Part shown: one piece after another, positions 1 through 9,657 of the stretch
How positions within the stretch are numbered: position 1 is the first letter of the stretch
Layout of the letters: the number at the start of each line of letters is the position of its first letter
Source of the DNA: Ruegeria sp. PrR005
GTDB taxonomy: Bacteria; Pseudomonadota; Alphaproteobacteria; Rhodobacterales; Rhodobacteraceae
DNA length: 64,000 nt
Assembly: GCF_010500245.1 (NCBI RefSeq)
Contig: NZ_JAAGOX010000001.1
Span: 142,794-206,793, forward strand
Direction of reading: 5' to 3'
Program-made: the position numbers and the translations under genes
Notes under the pieces: generated by a model
What the model was told of the DNA's origin: nothing
Seen by the model: the letters and a program-made list of their open reading frames with translations, nothing else
Database searches by the model: none

Positions 1-206
1 GCCCGCCTCCACATCCAAGACCAATTCACGATCAAGTTGGATCCAAAACCTTTCGAGTTCGTTAGCAGCACCCGTCTCTGCTCCGCGTTCGCTCTTGTAC
101 AAAACGGAACATTCGCCTTTCGGACCAGGTACAAAACGGTCAATTCCCGGCTTGACGCCCCCCGCTACGGCGGTCTTGATGGCGGCGCCAGAGTGACGGA
201 GATTTC
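1..206. other. Intergenic region before the first gene, with a direct repeat
   Basis: No coding region is recognisable here. The notable feature is an exact 11-bp direct repeat, GTACAAAACGG, at 97-107 and 129-139. The repeat starts are 32 bp apart, about three helical turns, so both copies face the same side of the DNA. It lies 70-110 bp upstream of the EamA transporter start and could be a regulator site. The binding protein is unknown. Confidence 0.45.
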
Positions 207-1073
207 ATGAACAGCACCTCGAAAGCCGCGCTCTGGATGACCGGCGCAATCGCCTCCTTCTCGGCCATGGCGGTGGCCGGGCGCGAGTTGAGCGCCGTGC
301 ACGACACGTTCGAAATCATGATGTACCGCAGTTTTGTAGGCGTGCTGGTGGTCTCTCTAGCCCTGACTTTGACCGGTAAATGGCATCAGGTCAGCACCCG
401 CGCCCTGGGCCTGCACGCGCTGCGCAACACGGTGCATTTCACCGGCCAGAACCTGTGGTTCTTTGCCGTCACCGTGATCCCGCTGGCGCAGGTTTTTGCG
501 CTGGAATTCACCCAGCCGCTCTGGGTCATCCTGCTGTCACCGCTCTTGTTGGGAGAGCGGATGACGCGAGTGCGCGTGGCCGCGGCGGTGATCGGCTTCA
601 TCGGCATCCTGATCGTCGCCCGACCCGGCGCCAGCAGCCTGAACATCGGCATCCTGATGGCGGCAATGTCGGCATTTTTCTTCGCTCTGACAACGATTTC
701 CACGAAGAAGCTCACCCGGATCGCCAGCATCGGCTGCATCATGTTCTGGCTCACGGTGATGCAAGCCATTCTGGGCATGGTGGCCTCGGGCTATGACGGT
801 CAGATCGTGCTGCCAACGCTTGGCACCGCGCCGTTTCTGGTCCTGGTCGGCCTGGCCGGCTTGCTGGCACATTTCTGCATCACCAATGCGCTGGCCATCG
901 CGCCCGCCACCGTGGTCGTGCCCATCGACTTTGCCCGCCTGCCCACGATCGCGGTTGTCGGCATGCTGCTTTATGGCGAACCGCTCGATATCTGGGTCCT
1001 GGTCGGTGCAGCCGTGATCTTTGGTGGCAACTACCTCAACATCCTGGCCGAGACCCGGAACACGACCCGGTAA
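207..1073 (+). CDS. EamA/DMT-superfamily membrane transporter
   Basis: A 288-residue inner-membrane protein made of about ten hydrophobic helices in two tandem EamA (DUF6) halves, the usual architecture of drug/metabolite exporters. The length is typical. The internal VPLAQVFALEFTQP segment at the end of the first half is characteristic of this family. The ATG at 207 is preceded by GGAG six bases upstream, which supports the start. The substrate cannot be read from the sequence; relatives export amino acids, nucleotide metabolites or S-adenosylmethionine. It stands alone, with a directly repeated 11-mer in the upstream region that may be regulatory. Confidence 0.88.
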   Translation: MNSTSKAALWMTGAIASFSAMAVAGRELSAVHDTFEIMMYRSFVGVLVVSLALTLTGKWHQVSTRALGLHALRNTVHFTGQNLWFFAVTVIPLAQVFALEFTQPLWVILLSPLLLGERMTRVRVAAAVIGFIGILIVARPGASSLNIGILMAAMSAFFFALTTISTKKLTRIASIGCIMFWLTVMQAILGMVASGYDGQIVLPTLGTAPFLVLVGLAGLLAHFCITNALAIAPATVVVPIDFARLPTIAVVGMLLYGEPLDIWVLVGAAVIFGGNYLNILAETRNTTR

Positions 1074-1210
1074 CGCGCGCTCAACCCGGTGCGAGCTTCC
1101 CCTCGGTCAATCATTGACCGATCTGTACACCTTCATAACTTGATCTCACAGTAACGGGAAATCCCCGCAGCCCCTCACCTGCACGGGATGGAGATATCTG
1201 GGAGAGATCA

Positions 1211-2326
1211 ATGAGATACGCGCTTTCGAGTGCGCTGGTTTTGTGCGCCCTGACGGTGGCGGCACAGGCCGGCGGCCTTGACCGATCGGGCCAGGGCGTC
1301 AACATACTGTTCGAGGACGGCGAAGTGATCCAGTTCCGCCTGGGCTGGACCGATCCCCGCGTCAGCGGCAGCCTGGGCGGCGTGCCTTCGGGCAATGTGT
1401 CCAACAGCTTTGTCACCCCGCATTTCGCCTACAAGAAAGCGCTCACCGATCGGCTGGACTTCGCGCTGATCTATGACCAGCCCTTTGGCGCCGACATCAG
1501 CTATGACGCCGCCTATCCGCTGTCGCAGAACCCGGTGTCGGGCGGGCGCCGCGATGTGCTCAGGGCCAAGGCCGATACCGACGCGCTGACCGCCGTGTTC
1601 CGCTACCGCTTTGACCGGGGGCTGAGCGTGATCGGCGGCCTGCGCGCCCAACGGGCCGAGGCCAGCGTGACCGTTCCCGCCGCTGCCGGCTATAGCGTGA
1701 GCACCGACAGCCCGGTCGATTTCGGCTATGTGGTGGGTGTCGCGTGGGAGCGGCCCGATATCGCCGCCCGGGTGGCGCTGACCTATAACTCGGCCATCGA
1801 CCATACCCTGCAACAAAGCGAGAGCCTGAACCCGCCGCCCCCCGCGCCGCCCGGATTCGTGGCCACCCTGCCCTCGACCAGCACGATCAGCACGCCGCAA
1901 TCTGTGAACCTAGATTTCCAGACCGGCATCGCCGCCGACACACTGCTGTTCGGCAGCGTGCGCTGGGTCGACTGGACCGCGCTGGTCTACAACCCGCCCA
2001 ATTATCCCCCGCTCACCAACCTGGTCGATTACGACAGTGATACGGTGACCTATTCGCTGGGCATCGGTCGCAAGTTCTCCGAGGCTTTCTCGGGCGCGGT
2101 GACTTTGGGATACGAGCGGCGCTCGGGCGACAGCCTGTCCGATCTTGGTCCCACTGACGGGTTCTGGAGCGTCGGCCTGGGCGGCACCTATTCGCTGGAC
2201 AAGGCCAAGATTTCGGGTGGGGTGCGCTATACCGATCTGGGCGATGCCACTACCAACAATGGCGCCCGCTTCACCGGCAACAGCGCCTGGAGCGTCGGGT
2301 TCCAGATCACCTATGCGCTGAAGTGA
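1211..2326 (+). CDS. Outer-membrane transport protein, OmpP1/FadL family
   Basis: A 371-residue secreted beta-barrel. Residues 1-20 form a signal peptide with cleavage likely after AQA. The mature N terminus GGLDRSGQ and the following LFEDGE segment are typical of roseobacter FadL-like porins, and the remainder alternates polar and hydrophobic residues as in a barrel. FadL-family proteins pass long-chain fatty acids or other hydrophobic compounds across the outer membrane. The start is supported by the purine-rich GGGAGAGA just upstream of ATG 1211. The stop codon overlaps a possible GTG start of the next gene, so the two may be co-transcribed. The actual ligand is not known. Confidence 0.82.
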   Translation: MRYALSSALVLCALTVAAQAGGLDRSGQGVNILFEDGEVIQFRLGWTDPRVSGSLGGVPSGNVSNSFVTPHFAYKKALTDRLDFALIYDQPFGADISYDAAYPLSQNPVSGGRRDVLRAKADTDALTAVFRYRFDRGLSVIGGLRAQRAEASVTVPAAAGYSVSTDSPVDFGYVVGVAWERPDIAARVALTYNSAIDHTLQQSESLNPPPPAPPGFVATLPSTSTISTPQSVNLDFQTGIAADTLLFGSVRWVDWTALVYNPPNYPPLTNLVDYDSDTVTYSLGIGRKFSEAFSGAVTLGYERRSGDSLSDLGPTDGFWSVGLGGTYSLDKAKISGGVRYTDLGDATTNNGARFTGNSAWSVGFQITYALK

Positions 2327-2379
2327 GCAAGGCGCAGGAAACGGGTCGCACCGGGGCGCAGGGTCGGGCACAAGGGCGT

Positions 2380-3276
2380 ATGAGTGATCAGAAAACCCTT
2401 TCCCCGCGCGCCTGGGCCGAACTGTTGCTGCTCGGCCTGATCTGGGGCGCCTCGTTCCTGTCGATCCGCATCGCGCTGGATGAATTGCCGGTTCTGACCA
2501 CCGTACTGCACCGGACATTCTGGGCAGCCCTGCTCTTGTGGGGGGTGGTGTTGATCGGGCGCATCCCGCTGCCGCGTGATCCCCGGATCTGGGTGGCTTT
2601 TCTGGTGATGGGGGCGCTCAACAACGTGGTGCCCTTTGTCCTGATGGCCTGGGCGCAACAGCATATCGAAAGCGGGCTGACCTCGATCCTGAACGGGACG
2701 ACGGCCATTTTCGGGGTTCTGGTCGCCACGCTGGTCTTTGCCGACGAACGGTTGACCAAACGGCGGCTCGCGGGTGTCACGCTGGGGTTTCTGGGCGTCG
2801 CGACGACCATTGGCCTTGGGCATCTGGCCCAGTTCAGCCTGCGCTCGACAGCACAGTTGGCGGTTCTGGCCGGGACCCTGTCCTATGCGCTGGCGGGCGC
2901 CTGGGCCCGGCTCCGGCTTGGCCATCTGCCACCGCAACTGGCCGCTGCGGGCATGCTGACCGGCTCCACCCTGTTGATGCTGCCACTGACCCTGCTGGTC
3001 GATGGTCCGCCGCAATTCGACCTGCAACCGCGCACCTGGGCCGCGGTCGGGTATTATTCGCTGGTCGCCACGGCAGGCGCATATCTGTTGTATTACCGCG
3101 TCCTGGCGATGGCCGGGGCATCGAACCTGATGCTGGTGACGCTGGTTATCCCGCCAGTGGCGATCATTCTGGGCGCCTGGGTGCGGCATGAGGCACTGTC
3201 GGCCAACACCTATGCGGGTTTTGCCCTGCTTGCGCTGGGTCTGATTGTTCTCAACGGTCGGCGCCGCCGCGATTGA
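2380..3276 (+). CDS. EamA/DMT-superfamily membrane transporter
   Basis: A second EamA-type exporter, 298 residues from the ATG at 2380, with about ten transmembrane helices in two repeats. The N-terminal motif LGLIWGASFLSIRIALDELP is typical of the family. A GTG at 2323, overlapping the FadL stop as GTGA, would add 19 polar residues rich in Gly, Gln and Arg that do not look like part of the fold. The AAGGG just before 2380 favours the shorter form. It lies directly downstream of the porin gene on the same strand, so a shared transcript is likely. The substrate is unknown. Confidence 0.86.
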   Translation: MSDQKTLSPRAWAELLLLGLIWGASFLSIRIALDELPVLTTVLHRTFWAALLLWGVVLIGRIPLPRDPRIWVAFLVMGALNNVVPFVLMAWAQQHIESGLTSILNGTTAIFGVLVATLVFADERLTKRRLAGVTLGFLGVATTIGLGHLAQFSLRSTAQLAVLAGTLSYALAGAWARLRLGHLPPQLAAAGMLTGSTLLMLPLTLLVDGPPQFDLQPRTWAAVGYYSLVATAGAYLLYYRVLAMAGASNLMLVTLVIPPVAIILGAWVRHEALSANTYAGFALLALGLIVLNGRRRRD

Positions 3277-3329
3277 CCATGGGCCTGACGCCCATTAACA
3301 ACGGCCCTGACAAGGGATAGCGGTGCAGA

Positions 3330-4202
3330 ATGATCTACGGCTCGGCTCAGGAATGGCGCGACGCGGCGCGCAAGAAGGTGCTGTTTTTTGGCATGTCGGG
3401 GCTGGGCAAGACCTATGTCTCGAACATCCTGCGGGATGCCGGAAACTGGTTCCATTACTCGATCGATTATCGCATCGGCACCCGCTACATGGGCGAGTTC
3501 ATCGCCGACAACGCCAAGGCCGAGGCGATGAAGGTGCCGTTTCTGCGTGATCTTCTGATGACGGATTCGATCTATATCGGCTCGAACATCAGTTTCGAGA
3601 ACCTCAAACCGGTGGCCTCTTACCTGGGCACACCCGGCGACCCGGCGATGGGCGGTATCGATATCGCCGAGTACCGCCGCCGGCAGGACCAGTTCCGCCA
3701 TGCCGAGATCTATGCGTTGCTCGATACCGAGTATTTCATCGACCGGGCCGAACGGCTTTATGGCTATCCGCATTTCATCTGTGACACCGGCGGTTCGATC
3801 TGTGAATGGGTCGATCCGGATAATCCCGAAGATCCGATCCTGAAAAATCTCAGCCAGCACACGCTGATGATCTGGATCAAGGGCGACGACGCCCATACGG
3901 AAAAGCTGATCCGCAGGTTCGACCGCGACCCCAAGCCGATGGCCTACCAGCCAGAGTTCCTGACCCGGGTTTGGGACAAGTACCTGTCGCTCAACGATCT
4001 GTCCCCCGACCGTGTCGACCCGCCCGCCTTTCTGCGCTGGACCTATGCCCAGGCCCTGGCGCACCGCCAGCCGCGCTATGCCGCGATGGCCGAAAGATGG
4101 GGCATCACCGTGACCGCCGACCAGATCGGCGCGGTACGGAATGCAGCCGATTTCGATGAATTGATCGCCAGCGCCCTTGAGGCGCACGCGGCTCAGACCT
4201 AG
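3330..4202 (+). CDS. P-loop ATPase of unknown role
   Basis: A 290-residue soluble protein with a Walker A motif GMSGLGKT at residues 21-28 directly after a hydrophobic beta strand (KVLFF). The rest contains many aromatic and charged residues, including an [14 protein letters not shown] segment in mid-protein that may hold a Walker-B-like acidic residue. No transmembrane segment or second recognisable domain is visible. It resembles proteins usually annotated only as 'ATPase' in Rhodobacteraceae. It precedes metA by about 35 bp on the same strand, so they could share a transcript, but nothing shows a functional link. Possible activities are a nucleoside/metabolite kinase or a NTP-driven switch; neither can be chosen. 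Confidence 0.7.
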   Translation: MIYGSAQEWRDAARKKVLFFGMSGLGKTYVSNILRDAGNWFHYSIDYRIGTRYMGEFIADNAKAEAMKVPFLRDLLMTDSIYIGSNISFENLKPVASYLGTPGDPAMGGIDIAEYRRRQDQFRHAEIYALLDTEYFIDRAERLYGYPHFICDTGGSICEWVDPDNPEDPILKNLSQHTLMIWIKGDDAHTEKLIRRFDRDPKPMAYQPEFLTRVWDKYLSLNDLSPDRVDPPAFLRWTYAQALAHRQPRYAAMAERWGITVTADQIGAVRNAADFDELIASALEAHAAQT

Positions 4203-4236
4203 CCTTCCTTTTCCTGATCACAAAGACGGCCCCAAA

Positions 4237-5175
4237 ATGCCCATCAAGATCCCCGCACATCTGCCCGCCTATGACGTCCTTAGCCGAGAGGGCGTCATGG
4301 TCATGTCCGAGGATCAGGCCGCCCGACAGGACATCCGCCCTTTGCGCATCGGGCTCTTGAACCTGATGCCGAAAAAAATCCAGACAGAGAACCAGTTTGC
4401 CCGCCTGATCGGTGCCACGCCGCTCCAGATCGAGCTGAGCCTGATCCGGATGACCGAGCATCAGACCAAGAACACCGCCGCCGAGCACATGGAAGAGTTC
4501 TATCGCCCCTTCCAAGAGGTCAAGACCGAGAAGTTCGACGGGCTGATCATCACCGGCGCACCCATCGAGCATCTCGAATTCGACGAGGTCACCTACTGGG
4601 ACGAAATGCGTGAGGTCTTTGACTGGACACAAACCAACGTGCATTCCACCTTTGGCGTCTGCTGGGGTGGCATGGCGATGATCAATCATTTCCATGGTGT
4701 CAAGAAACATATGCTCGAGCACAAGGCGTTCGGCTGTTTCCGGCACAAGAACCTTGCGCCCGCCTCACCCTATCTGCGCGGGTTCTCTGACGACTTCGTC
4801 ATTCCCGTCAGCCGCTGGACCGAGATGAAACAGGCCGAGATTGATGCGGCCTCGGGTCTGCGCACCCTTCTGGGCAGCGACGAGGTCGGTCCGTGCCTGG
4901 TCGAGGATACCGGACACCGCGCGATCTACATCTTCAATCATTTTGAATACGACAGCGATACGTTGAAGCAGGAATACGATCGCGACGTGGCCAGCGGAAC
5001 GGCAATCAATGTGCCGCTGAACTATTACCCCGATGACGACCCGTCCCGTAAACCGTTGAACCGCTGGCGCAGCCATGCGCATCTGCTTTACGGCAACTGG
5101 ATCAGCGAGATCTACGAGACGACGCCATATGACCTTGACAAGATCGGCCTGGAATCGACTGACCTGAGAGCGTGA
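4237..5175 (+). CDS. metAA: Homoserine O-acyltransferase (MetA family), acetyl-CoA type predicted
   Basis: A 312-residue MetA-family enzyme that acylates homoserine in the first committed step of methionine synthesis. The catalytic cysteine is Cys142 in FGVCWGG, and His235 with Glu237 in FNHFEYD complete the catalytic site. Residue 111 is Glu in [11 protein letters not shown]. Published work on the Bacillus cereus enzyme showed that Glu at this position selects acetyl-CoA, whereas Gly gives the succinyl-CoA enzyme, so this is predicted to be an acetyltransferase despite the common annotation as succinyltransferase. The start is the ATG at 4237 ([10 protein letters not shown], the family's usual beginning); an upstream in-frame ATG at 4177 overlaps the preceding gene and is unlikely. 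Confidence 0.93.
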   Translation: MPIKIPAHLPAYDVLSREGVMVMSEDQAARQDIRPLRIGLLNLMPKKIQTENQFARLIGATPLQIELSLIRMTEHQTKNTAAEHMEEFYRPFQEVKTEKFDGLIITGAPIEHLEFDEVTYWDEMREVFDWTQTNVHSTFGVCWGGMAMINHFHGVKKHMLEHKAFGCFRHKNLAPASPYLRGFSDDFVIPVSRWTEMKQAEIDAASGLRTLLGSDEVGPCLVEDTGHRAIYIFNHFEYDSDTLKQEYDRDVASGTAINVPLNYYPDDDPSRKPLNRWRSHAHLLYGNWISEIYETTPYDLDKIGLESTDLRA

Positions 5176-5181
5176 CCCGGG

Positions 5182-6129
5182 ATGCGCCTGATCCTCGCCT
5201 TGGCCCTGATTGCCGGTGGTTTCTGGGCTCTGACCCTGTGGCGCGCTGCCCGTCACGAAGCCCGCGCCGAGGCGTCGCACCCGCCGCGCGGACAGTTTGT
5301 CGAGGTCGACGGCACGCGTATTCATGCCGAGGTGCTGGGCGAAGGTCCGGACCTGGTGATGATTCACGGATCAAACGGCAACACCCGCGACATGACCTAT
5401 GCGCTGGCCCCGGTTCTGGCGCGCCATTTCCGGGTCATTCTGTTCGACCGTCCGGGGCTGGGGTTTTCCGATGCCCTACCCGCCGACGCGGCCGGGATTG
5501 ATCAGCAGGCGGCGACATTGGCGCTGGCGGCGCGGGCGTTGGGATCGGACCGCCCGATGGTGCTGGGACACAGCTATGGCGGCGCAGTCGCCCTGGCCTG
5601 GGCGGTCAATCACCCCGACTCCCTGTCGGCGCTGATCCCGGTATCCGCCGCCTCCAACCCGTGGACCACTCCGCTGGATCTTTTATACCGGGTCACCTCC
5701 AACCAAATTGGCGCGGCCGTGGCTGTGCCGCTGATTACGGCTTATGTTCCGGATTGGTATGTGACCAAGTCTCTGGAGGATGTGTTTGCCCCCCAAAGCG
5801 AACCCGGAGATTACGCAAACCATTTTGGCCCGGGCCTATCGCTACGCCGGGGATCGCTGCGGGCGAATGCAATGCACCGCGCCCTGCTGCTGGATGAAAT
5901 CCGCAGCCTGCACCTGCGCTATGGTGAAATCACCATACCCACCGAGATCGTTCACGGTACCGCCGACGACACCGTGAATTTCGAACTGCATGCCGTGAAC
6001 CTGTCCAACCAGATCAAGGGTGCAAATCTGACGGCTCTCGACGGGGTCGGCCATATGCCGCATCATGTCGCCGTGGACGCTGTCGTCGCCGCGGTCCTGC
6101 GTGCGGCGCAGCGAGCGGGTTTGCGTTAA
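5182..6129 (+). CDS. Alpha/beta-hydrolase with N-terminal membrane anchor
   Basis: A 315-residue alpha/beta-hydrolase fold protein. The oxyanion-hole motif HGSNG lies at residues 62-66, the nucleophile elbow GHSYGG puts the catalytic serine at residue 131, and the C-terminal GTADD and GVGHMPHH segments supply the acid and histidine. Residues 1-20 form a hydrophobic stretch followed by Arg-rich sequence, which looks like an uncleaved signal anchor. The enzyme would therefore be tethered to the inner membrane. It starts only 6 bp after the metA stop. The substrate (ester, amide or haloalkane type) cannot be determined. MetX homoserine acetyltransferases share this fold, but this lacks their length and motifs. 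Confidence 0.85.
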   Translation: MRLILALALIAGGFWALTLWRAARHEARAEASHPPRGQFVEVDGTRIHAEVLGEGPDLVMIHGSNGNTRDMTYALAPVLARHFRVILFDRPGLGFSDALPADAAGIDQQAATLALAARALGSDRPMVLGHSYGGAVALAWAVNHPDSLSALIPVSAASNPWTTPLDLLYRVTSNQIGAAVAVPLITAYVPDWYVTKSLEDVFAPQSEPGDYANHFGPGLSLRRGSLRANAMHRALLLDEIRSLHLRYGEITIPTEIVHGTADDTVNFELHAVNLSNQIKGANLTALDGVGHMPHHVAVDAVVAAVLRAAQRAGLR

Positions 6130-6183
6130 GTCGCGGCAGCTTCCATATTGGACAAAGACACACCCGATGAAGGATGCCTGGCG

Positions 6184-7053
6184 ATGACTCACACATATAT
6201 CGGTGAAATCTCGCGCTATTACAAAGACCGCGCCCCAGACACCATCCGCCAGACCATCCGAGAGGCAGGCAAGGACGACATTCTCAGCAAAACCTACCCT
6301 TACGACGAAGAGATGTCTTCGAAAGCTTATGATCGGGCCATTCATGATCTGCAAATCGAACTGGTCAAGATGCAGGCTTGGGTCAAGGAAACCGGCGCTC
6401 GCATCGCGATTGTTCTCGAAGGGCGGGACGCCGCCGGCAAGGGCGGCACGATCTCGCGGTTTCGCGGAAACCTGAACCCCCGCGGCGCGCGGGTTGTGGC
6501 CCTGTCCAAGCCGACAGACACCGAGCGGACCCAGTGGTATTTCCAACGATATATCCAGCACTTGCCGTCTGCCGGTGAAATCGTCTTTTTCGACCGCAGC
6601 TGGTACAATCGGGGGGTAGTCGAACATGTGTTTGGCTGGTGCTCTCCCGAGGCGCGGGAATATTTCTTTCGACAGGCCCTGCCGTTTGAACATGCGCTGA
6701 TCGAAGACGGGATACAACTCTTCAAGTTCTGGCTGAATGTCGGGCGCGCCGAACAATTGCGCCGGTTCCTGGCCCGCGAGAAGGACCCCCTGAAACAGTG
6801 GAAACTGAGCCCCGTGGATATTCAAGGGCTGGACAAATGGGATGACTATACTGCGGCCATCGGTGAGACCCTGACCCGCAGCCATTCGGACCGTTCGCCC
6901 TGGACAATCATCCGCTCCGACGACAAGAAACGCGCGCGCCTGGCAGCGATCCAGACCGTCTTGTCGGCAATCGACTATGACGGCAAGGATGACAAGGCGA
7001 TAGGCCAAGTCGACACCAAGATCTGCGGAGGCCCGGAAATCTGGGATGCGTAA
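6184..7053 (+). CDS. ppk2: Polyphosphate kinase 2 (PPK2 family)
   Basis: A 289-residue PPK2-family kinase that transfers phosphate between inorganic polyphosphate and nucleoside di- or monophosphates. The Walker A loop [10 protein letters not shown] is at residues 79-88 and the Walker B/lid region [10 protein letters not shown] at 135-144, both intact. The C-terminal WKLSPVD and W..Y segments are family features. The start is the ATG at 6184, which has AAGGA nine bases upstream; an earlier TTG at 6148 is less likely. The single PPK2 domain suggests phosphorylation of nucleoside diphosphates, but the class cannot be fixed by eye. Its end overlaps the following TetR gene by 8 bp. Confidence 0.93.
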   Translation: MTHTYIGEISRYYKDRAPDTIRQTIREAGKDDILSKTYPYDEEMSSKAYDRAIHDLQIELVKMQAWVKETGARIAIVLEGRDAAGKGGTISRFRGNLNPRGARVVALSKPTDTERTQWYFQRYIQHLPSAGEIVFFDRSWYNRGVVEHVFGWCSPEAREYFFRQALPFEHALIEDGIQLFKFWLNVGRAEQLRRFLAREKDPLKQWKLSPVDIQGLDKWDDYTAAIGETLTRSHSDRSPWTIIRSDDKKRARLAAIQTVLSAIDYDGKDDKAIGQVDTKICGGPEIWDA

Positions 7054-7657
7054 ACAGGGATACCATCACGGCAACCTGCGGCAGGCCCTGATCGAGGCAG
7101 CGCTGGAACTGATCCGGGAAAAGGGACCGACCGGGTTCACCCTGTCCGAGGCGGCAAAAACCGCCGGCGTGACCCCGGCTGCCGTCTATCGTCATTTCGA
7201 CGGGCGTGAGGATCTCATTGCCGAGGCGGCACGACAAGGGTTCGAAATGTTCGCCGACCTGATGCAATACGCCTACGACAAGGGGCAACCCTCGGCCCTG
7301 GCCGCATTCGAGGCAACAGGGCGTGCTTATCTCGCCTTCGCGCGCAAGCATCCCGGCCATTACATTGCGATGTTTGAAAGCGGCGTATCGCTCAACCGCG
7401 ACCCGGACCTGGCCGCAGCCGCGAACCGGGCTAAGGCAGTATTGGAACAGGCGGCATCCGACCTCAGCCAGCATATCCCGCCCGACCGCAGACCGCCTGC
7501 GTCAATGGTGTCCGCCCATATCTGGGCCATGAGCCACGGGGTGGTTGAACTTTATGCCCGAAACACAGGTACGGCCTCACCTTTTCCGCCGGAGGACCTG
7601 CTGGAAACAGGGGTCGGGATCTATCTTCGCGGATTGGGACTGATCGACCCAGACTGA
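7046..7657 (+). CDS. TetR/AcrR-family transcriptional regulator
   Basis: A 203-residue TetR-type repressor. The N-terminal helix-turn-helix covers roughly residues 8-55, with the recognition helix in [11 protein letters not shown], and the C-terminal half is an all-helical ligand-binding domain. It overlaps the end of ppk2 by 8 bp in another frame, so the two genes are translationally coupled and the regulator probably controls this transcript or a nearby one. No operator palindrome was identified with confidence. The ligand is unknown. Confidence 0.88.
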   Translation: MRKQGYHHGNLRQALIEAALELIREKGPTGFTLSEAAKTAGVTPAAVYRHFDGREDLIAEAARQGFEMFADLMQYAYDKGQPSALAAFEATGRAYLAFARKHPGHYIAMFESGVSLNRDPDLAAAANRAKAVLEQAASDLSQHIPPDRRPPASMVSAHIWAMSHGVVELYARNTGTASPFPPEDLLETGVGIYLRGLGLIDPD

Positions 7658-7723
7658 CAATGTCTCTTGCGTGACCCTGACGGGATCGGTACCCAGAAGC
7701 AGTAACTTTGGAGTAACGTCCTC

Positions 7724-8470
7724 GTGAGCCACCTGATCTCGAACACAACACTTGTCCGCCGCGATCGCCTGAAGCAACTGCAACAGCGTGAAAAGTCATG
7801 GTTCGATCTGGAGTTCCTCAAGGCAACCGCTCCGGACGACAGAAGCCGCTGCATTGACCTGTTGAAGGACTCCAGATCGCAGCTTCGCCAGGATCTGTTT
7901 GCCCTGACGCAATGCGGGTTCAAGACCGGTGGGTTCTTTGTCGAATTCGGCGCAACCGACGGCATCGAGTTGAACAACACCTATCTGATGGAAACACATT
8001 TCGGCTGGACCGGGATCCTGGCCGAACCCGCCCGCGGTTGGCATGACGCGCTCAAGGGCAACCGGAAATGTACAATTGAAACCCGCTGTGTCTGGCACAC
8101 CACAGGCGAGACCCTTGCCTTTACCGAGGCACCACGGGGAGAGAATTCGGGCATTTCGACTTTCGTCAAATCGTCACGCCGGTTGCGGGGCCAGAATTAC
8201 AAGGTCGAGACGATCTCGCTGGTCGACCTGCTGGAAACCCACAAGGCCCCCGCGCATATTGACTATATCTCGATCGACACCGAGGGCAGCGAGTTCGACA
8301 TCCTGAACGCCTTCGACTTCGACCGCTGGACCTTTGGGGTGATGACGGTGGAACACAACCACGCCCCCCAGCGCGAGGACATCCATGCCCTGCTGACCAA
8401 CAAAGGGTATCGCCGGGTGCTGGAGGACGTTTCACGATTTGACGACTGGTATGTGCAGGGCAACGGGTAA
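7724..8470 (+). CDS. FkbM-family methyltransferase
   Basis: A 248-residue SAM-dependent methyltransferase of the FkbM type. The SAM-binding segment GFFVEFGATDGIELNNTYLM and the later IDYISIDTEGSEFDIL motif are the two hallmark blocks. FkbM proteins O-methylate sugars, lipids or polyketides; the acceptor here is not evident because the gene is not in a glycan or secondary-metabolite cluster. The start is GTG at 7724, supported by GGAG upstream (TTTGGAGTAAC). The gene ends in a hairpin terminator shared with the convergent rpsI. Confidence 0.82.
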   Translation: MSHLISNTTLVRRDRLKQLQQREKSWFDLEFLKATAPDDRSRCIDLLKDSRSQLRQDLFALTQCGFKTGGFFVEFGATDGIELNNTYLMETHFGWTGILAEPARGWHDALKGNRKCTIETRCVWHTTGETLAFTEAPRGENSGISTFVKSSRRLRGQNYKVETISLVDLLETHKAPAHIDYISIDTEGSEFDILNAFDFDRWTFGVMTVEHNHAPQREDIHALLTNKGYRRVLEDVSRFDDWYVQGNG

Positions 8471-8497
8471 GTCTGTCCGCGCCCATCTAGCTGAACG

Positions 8498-8528
8498 AAA
8501 AAGGCCGCGCACTGCGCGGCCTTTTCTT
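8498..8528. terminator. Bidirectional intrinsic terminator
   Basis: A hairpin AAGGCCGCGC / GCGCGGCCTT with a short ACT loop, flanked by A-rich sequence on the left and CTTTTCTTTG on the right. It can end transcription from both directions, between the FkbM methyltransferase on the plus strand and rplM-rpsI on the minus strand. Confidence 0.85.
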
Positions 8529-8546
8529 TGTTGTTCGCCCCGAAAC

Positions 8547-9029
8547 TTAGCGCTTCGAGAACTGGAACGAACGGCGGGCTTTGCGCTTGCCGTATTTCTT
8601 ACGCTCGACCACACGGCTGTCGCGGGTCAGGAAGCCAGCGGCCTTCAGCGCGCCACGCAACGAGGGATCGTAGAGTTGCAGCGCCTTCGAGATGCCGTGC
8701 TTGACCGCGCCGGCCTGACCGGTCAGGCCACCGCCCTTGACGGTTGCCATCACGTCGAACTGGCCTTCGACACCGGCCACCTGGAACGGCTGGCGCAGGA
8801 TCAGTTGCAGCACCGGACGGGCAAAATACTTGTCCTGGTCCTTGCCGTTGACGATGACCTTGCCCGAGCCCGGCTTGATCCAGACGCGGGCGACCGCGTC
8901 CTTCCGCTTGCCAGTGGCATAGGAACGGCCCAGCTCGTCGCGAACGGGTTCGCGCGGTTCGTCGGCGGCCAGGGTTTCGAGGCCTGCGACGGCGCCCAGC
9001 TCTTCGAGAGTATTGATCTGATCAGCCAT
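8547..9029 (-). CDS. rpsI: 30S ribosomal protein S9
   Basis: A 160-residue S9 protein of the small ribosomal subunit. The universal C terminus ([17 protein letters not shown]) is present and reaches the P-site tRNA in the ribosome; the [10 protein letters not shown] and [10 protein letters not shown] blocks are also typical. An N-terminal extension of about 30 acidic residues precedes the conserved core, as is common in alphaproteobacteria. It follows rplM by 5 bp in the conserved rplM-rpsI operon, transcribed from a promoter upstream of rplM. Confidence 0.98.
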   Translation of the reverse strand: MADQINTLEELGAVAGLETLAADEPREPVRDELGRSYATGKRKDAVARVWIKPGSGKVIVNGKDQDKYFARPVLQLILRQPFQVAGVEGQFDVMATVKGGGLTGQAGAVKHGISKALQLYDPSLRGALKAAGFLTRDSRVVERKKYGKRKARRSFQFSKR

Positions 9030-9034
9030 CGGTT

Positions 9035-9493
9035 TCAGCTCCGGGTGTTTTTCTTGTTCATGGACTTGACGTCCAGAACTTCGGGGGCCTGAGCTTCATG
9101 CGGGTGCTCGGTCCCGGCATAGATACGCAGGTTGGTCATCTGCTGACGCGACAGGCGGTTGCCCGGCAGCATGCGCTTGACGGCCTGATAGACCACGCGC
9201 TCGGGGTGGGCACCCTCGAGGATCTGCTGCTTGGTGCGCGACTTGATACCGCCCGGGTGGCCGGTGTGCCAGTAGAAGTGCTCTTCGCGCTTCTTGCCGG
9301 TGATCTGCACCTTGTCGGCATTGATGACGATGACGTTGTCGCCCATGTCCATGTGCGGGGTAAACGACGGCTTGTGCTTGCCACGCAGGCGCATGGCAAC
9401 GATCGACGCAAGACGGCCCAGAACTACGCCCTCGGCGTCGATCAGGATCCACTTCTTGTCGATGTCTGCAGGTGTTGCAGAAAAGGTTTTCAT
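9035..9493 (-). CDS. rplM: 50S ribosomal protein L13
   Basis: A 152-residue large-subunit protein L13, first gene of the rplM-rpsI operon. The motifs [26 protein letters not shown] and [13 protein letters not shown] are diagnostic. The start is the ATG at 9493 ([15 protein letters not shown]). An upstream in-frame start at 9532 would add 13 unconserved residues. A sigma70-like promoter lies 66-94 bp upstream. Confidence 0.98.
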   Translation of the reverse strand: MKTFSATPADIDKKWILIDAEGVVLGRLASIVAMRLRGKHKPSFTPHMDMGDNVIVINADKVQITGKKREEHFYWHTGHPGGIKSRTKQQILEGAHPERVVYQAVKRMLPGNRLSRQQMTNLRIYAGTEHPHEAQAPEVLDVKSMNKKNTRS

Positions 9494-9558
9494 GGCAGGA
9501 TGGTCCTGTTTGATGTGACAGACCGGCCGCAAGCGACCGGCCCTGATCTGATGGGCGG

Positions 9559-9587
9559 TTTCTAGAGACTACCAACACCCTCGTCAA
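9559..9587 (-). promoter_or_regulatory. Sigma70-type promoter of rplM-rpsI
   Basis: Read on the minus strand, TTGACG (9587-9582) and TAGAAA (9564-9559) are separated by 17 bp. This close match to the housekeeping consensus sits upstream of the rplM ATG at 9493 and fits a strongly expressed ribosomal-protein operon. Confidence 0.65.
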
Positions 9588-9657
9588 GCGCGCACCAACT
9601 GTATTTTATCATATTTATCAATGGATTAAAAAATAGGTACTATTATACCCCAAAGAC

